Source of the DNA: Rusavskia elegans | Taxonomy: Eukaryota; Ascomycota; Lecanoromycetes; Teloschistales; Teloschistaceae | NCBI GenBank assembly: GCA_011316305.1 | Contig: SAUG01000091.1 | Location: 186,001 to 250,000, forward strand | Direction of reading: 5' to 3' | DNA: 64,000 nucleotides | Shown here: one piece after another, positions 60,633 through 64,000 of the stretch | Position numbering within the stretch: the first letter of the stretch is position 1 | Layout: the number at the start of each line of letters is the position of its first letter | Translations under genes and position numbers: made by a program | Notes under the pieces: generated by a model | Databases searched by the model: none | What the model was told of the DNA's origin: nothing | What the model saw: the letters and a program-made list of their open reading frames with translations, nothing else

Positions 60633-61163
60633 AAAACCGATAGAATATAAAATATAGTATTAATAGTTCTATAGAATATTATAGAAAGATATATAATTAC
60701 TTTTTTAATAAATAAATATTTTACTTTACTATATTACTATATATATTTAACTATATTTATTTTTTATAGATTATTAACTAGCTATAATCTATACTAAACG
60801 TATTACTATTTAGTAAAAAACGCCTAGTTTATTAAAGGTTTAATATAGAATCTAGAAATATAGCCGAAAATAAAATAATAGCTAGTTAATAATAAGTTCT
60901 AAAAAATTTAAAGCTCTAGAAAAGAGATATATATCTATAGAATTATTTAAAAGAAGATAATACTATTTATATAGTATCGGTATAAAAGCTAGTATTAGAT
61001 AGAGTATATTCCTATTTATATTACCTTTAATTACTTTTATATTCGACTATTTAATATAATTATAAGTGGATCGGATCGGGTTTCTATTAGATTCTATTTT
61101 ATAATTCGACCCGACTTTCGGTTCTAATACTAGGATTCGATCCGACTCGATGTGGCCAGACTA

Positions 61164-61354
61164 AATATTTCTAACAGCTCTACCAGCCCTACCAGCCCTA
61201 CTGGGCCGGCGCCAAGCCTTACCTAAATCCAGTACTTCCAACTTTCTACTGTATACACGTAATATATATCTGATATTATAGGCTGAGATTCGAACTAATT
61301 AAAGAATTAAATTAAGGCTTTTAGATATTATAATAAATAGTTTAATTTTCATTA
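61164..61354 (+). repeat. GC-rich tandem repeat, part 2 (right of hAT)
   Basis: Continues the unit broken at 52553, with CCCTACTGGGCCGGCGCC and TACACGTAATATATATCTGA. Next unit start-like AATAGCTATTAAAAAATTCG at 61354. Confirms that the hAT copy 2 target was the repeat. Confidence 0.72.
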
Positions 61355-61499
61355 ATAGCTATTAAAAAATTCGATTTAAAAATTTAATTAATTAGTTTTA
61401 CTAATAGAATATATTAGCTTCAATTAATTTATAAAATTAAATTCTAATATAATTCTACTATAAATAGATATTTTTATTTTAATATAAAAATAGCTTCGA

Positions 61500-63000
61500 A
61501 AATCGGACTTTTTAAAACGAGTCCGGAAGCTATTTAGACCCGATATTAATCTACGAAGGGGTCTAAATAGCGACGAGCTCGTAGGTTTTATACTAGATTC
61601 GATAAAAAAATACTACTAGATAATAGTATAATAGTTATAAATATAGTTAAGTATCTAACTATTAGTTAAATCCAGTTTATTTAATAAAGCCGATAAAATT
61701 ATAGAAACGAAAATTATAAAAGTAAAATTAATAGATATCGGTACTACTATAATAAAATTTTATAATTTTTTAGATTCGGTAGATTTATTTTTAGATTTTT
61801 TATCTTTAGATTTATTATTTTTACTATTTTTACTATTTTTTCCTTTATCGCTTTTACTTTTATTACTAGTATTCTTTTAGTATTTACTATCGCTATTCTT
61901 CTATTTTTCTATTATCTAAATCTTTTTTAATTTAGGATATAAATTATAGTAGATATCTTCTATATAGCTATTTCGGTTATAGTAGAAATAATAATCGATT
62001 TTAATAACTCGTTTATTCGAGTTATTTATAGATAGAAAAGCTTTAGTTCTAGTAGTAATAGACTCGCTATTATAATACTAGTAATATTCCTTCCTAATAT
62101 TTATACTACTAGTTTCGTCTAGAATAACTATTTTCTATCTTCGTTTATCTTTATTACTAATATTACTTTAAGTAAATAAAGTTTAAAAATAGCTAAAAGC
62201 GGTTCTAAAGCCCCGAAGAAATTTTAAAATAAAAAAAATTCTAAAATAATAATATCTATAGCTAAAATTTTATTAGTAAACTTGTAGATTTTGGCTATTT
62301 TAACTTTTATACTTTCGAAAGAACTATCGAATTCTATAAATTTACCGGTACTATAGATTCTATATTATATCTGGAATTTATCCAGTATTTTCATAATATC
62401 TATTATAATATCTTTAATGAAGTTTTTAGTATTAATACTATAGATCGTTTTAATTACTATATAGGTATATTCCATCCGTTTTTCCTCGTAGTTAAAAAAA
62501 AGCCGGGGGTAAAGGATCTTTAGTAGCGGCTCGGAGGTTATTAAAAACGAGATAAACTATAATAGCTTCCTCCTAATTTTTATAATCCGAACAGGTTTCG
62601 AATTTCGGGACTATATTAATAGGGTAGCTGAAATCCCCTAGTTTAGTATTATCTATAATTAACTTTATAGAAATAGATATATCGCTATATTCGAAACTAG
62701 ACCGTAGAATATCGTAAAAAATAGCGTTATAGAAGGAGAAATCCAAATAACTAGGAGATATAATAATTTTAAGGCCGAATAATTTTTTCGGGCTTAAAAA
62801 AATAGATAGAGGACTAAAAAGTATAAATTACTCCGGGTCGTCTTCGAATATAATAAAAGGTAACTTTAATAGATAGTAATTAGAGTCCGGGCGTAGATAG
62901 CTCTAAATAACAAGGTTAATTTACTATTAATTTCATAGAAGCCTATAGTTTTCGATAGAAAATTAGAAGTTATAGACGGTTTAGCTTACCCGAAGGCTAT
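61500..63000 (-). pseudogene. Ty1/Copia gag remnant with mutated zinc knuckle
   Basis: Minus-strand frame from ~62960 reads FSFYNAIFYDILRSSFEYSD, KLGDFSYPINIVPKFETC, SDYKN-EEAIIVYLVFNNLR, typical of the Copia gag start (NYxxWxxAmxxyLxxxxL). Near 62000-61930 it reads YYFYYNRNSYIEDIYYNL, the CCHC knuckle CxxCxxxGHxxxxC with Cys changed to Tyr, as RIP does to TGY codons. A Lys/Ser-rich linker (KSDKGKNSKNSK) follows. Pol is not seen. It may belong to the same family as 49980-51830. Confidence 0.62.
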
Positions 63001-64000
63001 TAGATAATCTCTAAAGAAAATATTATTTAATTCTTTTAAAATTATAAGGATTAGTATCAGGGTTTAATAATAATAATAATAATAATAATAACAATAATTA
63101 ATATAGCAGCAGATGTAAGGTTTAGAATAGGTTAGATAAAGCTTCGAAATTTAAAACGATATATTAATAGTTTTTAGTAGTAAATAGAAAGCTTTAAGTT
63201 CTTATATTACTTAGAATCAGAAGACGATATAGCTAGTAAAGCCGAAAGCTAGACTCGATAGCTCTAGTTTTAAAGGCGAGCGGTAAGTAGTTTAGAAATA
63301 GTAAATACTCGCTTAGACCGTTAAAAGGTTGGAAAATTATAATAACTAGAAATATAGTTTACTAGCCCCCTAATTTATAGAGGTTCCAGTCTAAAAGCTA
63401 TATAGATTACCACAGCGTTTATATAGAGCTAGAAAGCGTCTAAAATTAGCTAGGACTTTATCTATATAATAATTTTTTATAAAATATCTCTTTTTTAGTT
63501 TATATACCAGCCTTCTATATTATTATAGTAACGTACCTATATAGTATACGGTAATCTATATATAGTAATTAGTAACTTAATAGTTCTATCCGAAAGCAAG
63601 AAGGTTAGTAGTTTAAATAGCTAGAAAAGGTTATAAAGTAAAATAAAAATGGTCTATTTAGCTATTTATAATTTCGGTATTTATCGGAGTATTTAGTATA
63701 ACTATAGGATATATCGTTCGCCGTATTAAATAATTTATACGGTTTAATAATATTTATCAAATTCGAAAGGGTAGATAGGAGAGAAAATTCGACAGTTATC
63801 TAAAAAGGCGTTAAATATAAAGATAGAATGTTTACGAAAAATAATAAATATTATAAACTAATTCGGCTAGAACTTTCGAATTAATTACCTATAAAATTTA
63901 TATATATAGAATATTAAATTTAATTTACTAAAATAGACTTTCGCCTGAACTAAATATATAATAAGAAAGTAGCGGGGCTTTAGGGCCTAGAACTATTAGA
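63001..64000. repeat. unresolved repeat-derived DNA with a (TAA)n tract
   Basis: AT-rich and RIP-like but slightly richer in GC than the central block. A TAA trinucleotide run lies at 63065-63092. It lies upstream of the Copia gag on its strand, so part may be the 5' LTR or leader, but no LTR pair is visible. No gene recognised. Confidence 0.4.

Larger units (their letters stand above)
52554..61163 (+). mobile_element. hAT transposon, copy 2, with nested insertions
   Basis: Ends TAGACTGGCCGTCGGGTCGG (left, unmutated) and TGTGGCCAGACTA (right), with a perfect 8-bp TSD AATATTTC (52546-52553, 61164-61171). 52554-53739 matches copy 1 7392-~8640. 57777-61163 matches ~9935-13387. The ~1.3 kb between is missing, replaced by the Gypsy array 53740-57776. 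A 240-bp TIR element is inserted at 60393-60632. Less RIP than copy 1, so motifs are easier to read here. Confidence 0.85.

Noticed and set aside
6720..64000. Centromere or mitochondrial DNA
   Set aside because: AT-richness and length could suggest either, but the block is made of recognisable nuclear transposons with RIP. No mitochondrial genes are present and there is no evidence for centromere function.
1..64000. CRISPR arrays, rRNA genes, secondary-metabolite or effector genes
   Set aside because: None seen. The only intact coding sequences are the trehalase and the XPG-type gene.

Overview
The window looks like a filamentous ascomycete fungus (Pezizomycotina, possibly Dothideomycetes; the class is a guess from gene style). 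The evidence is one short GT-AG intron of 49 bp, fungal versions of acid trehalase and an Asteroid/XPG-type nuclease, and a two-speed layout: a normal-GC gene island of about 6 kb (roughly 656-6580) inside very AT-rich DNA (1-655 and roughly 6720-64000). The AT-rich part carries the mark of repeat-induced point mutation (RIP): CpA/TpG is almost gone, TpA is everywhere, CpG survives, and old coding frames are full of stops that were Gln or Trp codons.

Gene island. 928-4110 (+) encodes a secreted acid trehalase (GH65). 4593-6402 (+) encodes a 586-residue XPG/Asteroid-domain nuclease-like protein in two exons. They are tandem, 482 bp apart, and I see no functional link.

Repeat block. About 57 kb of nested, RIP-killed mobile elements with no intact gene. 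Many can be delimited by target-site duplications (TSDs). (1) A 6 kb hAT transposon (7392-13387; second copy 52554-61163), both with 8-bp TSDs, and many short MITE derivatives with the same two ends. (2) Gypsy-type LTR elements: 21538-25506 (-) with 409-bp LTRs and 5-bp TSD; 53740-57776 (+), a tandem LTR-internal-LTR-internal array nested in hAT copy 2; a larger chromovirus-like element 15276-21537 (-); an integrase remnant 37940-40121 (-); and a gag fragment 41360-43811 (+). (3) Copia remnants at 49980-51830 (-) and 61500-63000 (-). (4) tRNA-derived SINEs of about 430 bp (four full copies with 9-16 bp TSDs) and a second SINE-like family. (5) An element I do not recognise, here 'family A/B': 0.9 kb, 12-13 bp TSDs, no terminal inverted repeats, a conserved structured head, a conserved short ORF, and about seven copies or fragments. 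Its first 93 bp also occurs alone as a clean insertion. This is the best candidate for something undescribed. (6) Several short TIR elements that escaped RIP.

Insertion order can be read in places. For example, family A inserted first; a second family A entered it, and the hAT entered exactly at its edge. At 42700-42859 a 160-bp micro-element sits in a 0.7 kb MITE, which sits in a Gypsy gag. All TE protein calls come from hand translation of degraded frames, so boundaries without a stated TSD are approximate.
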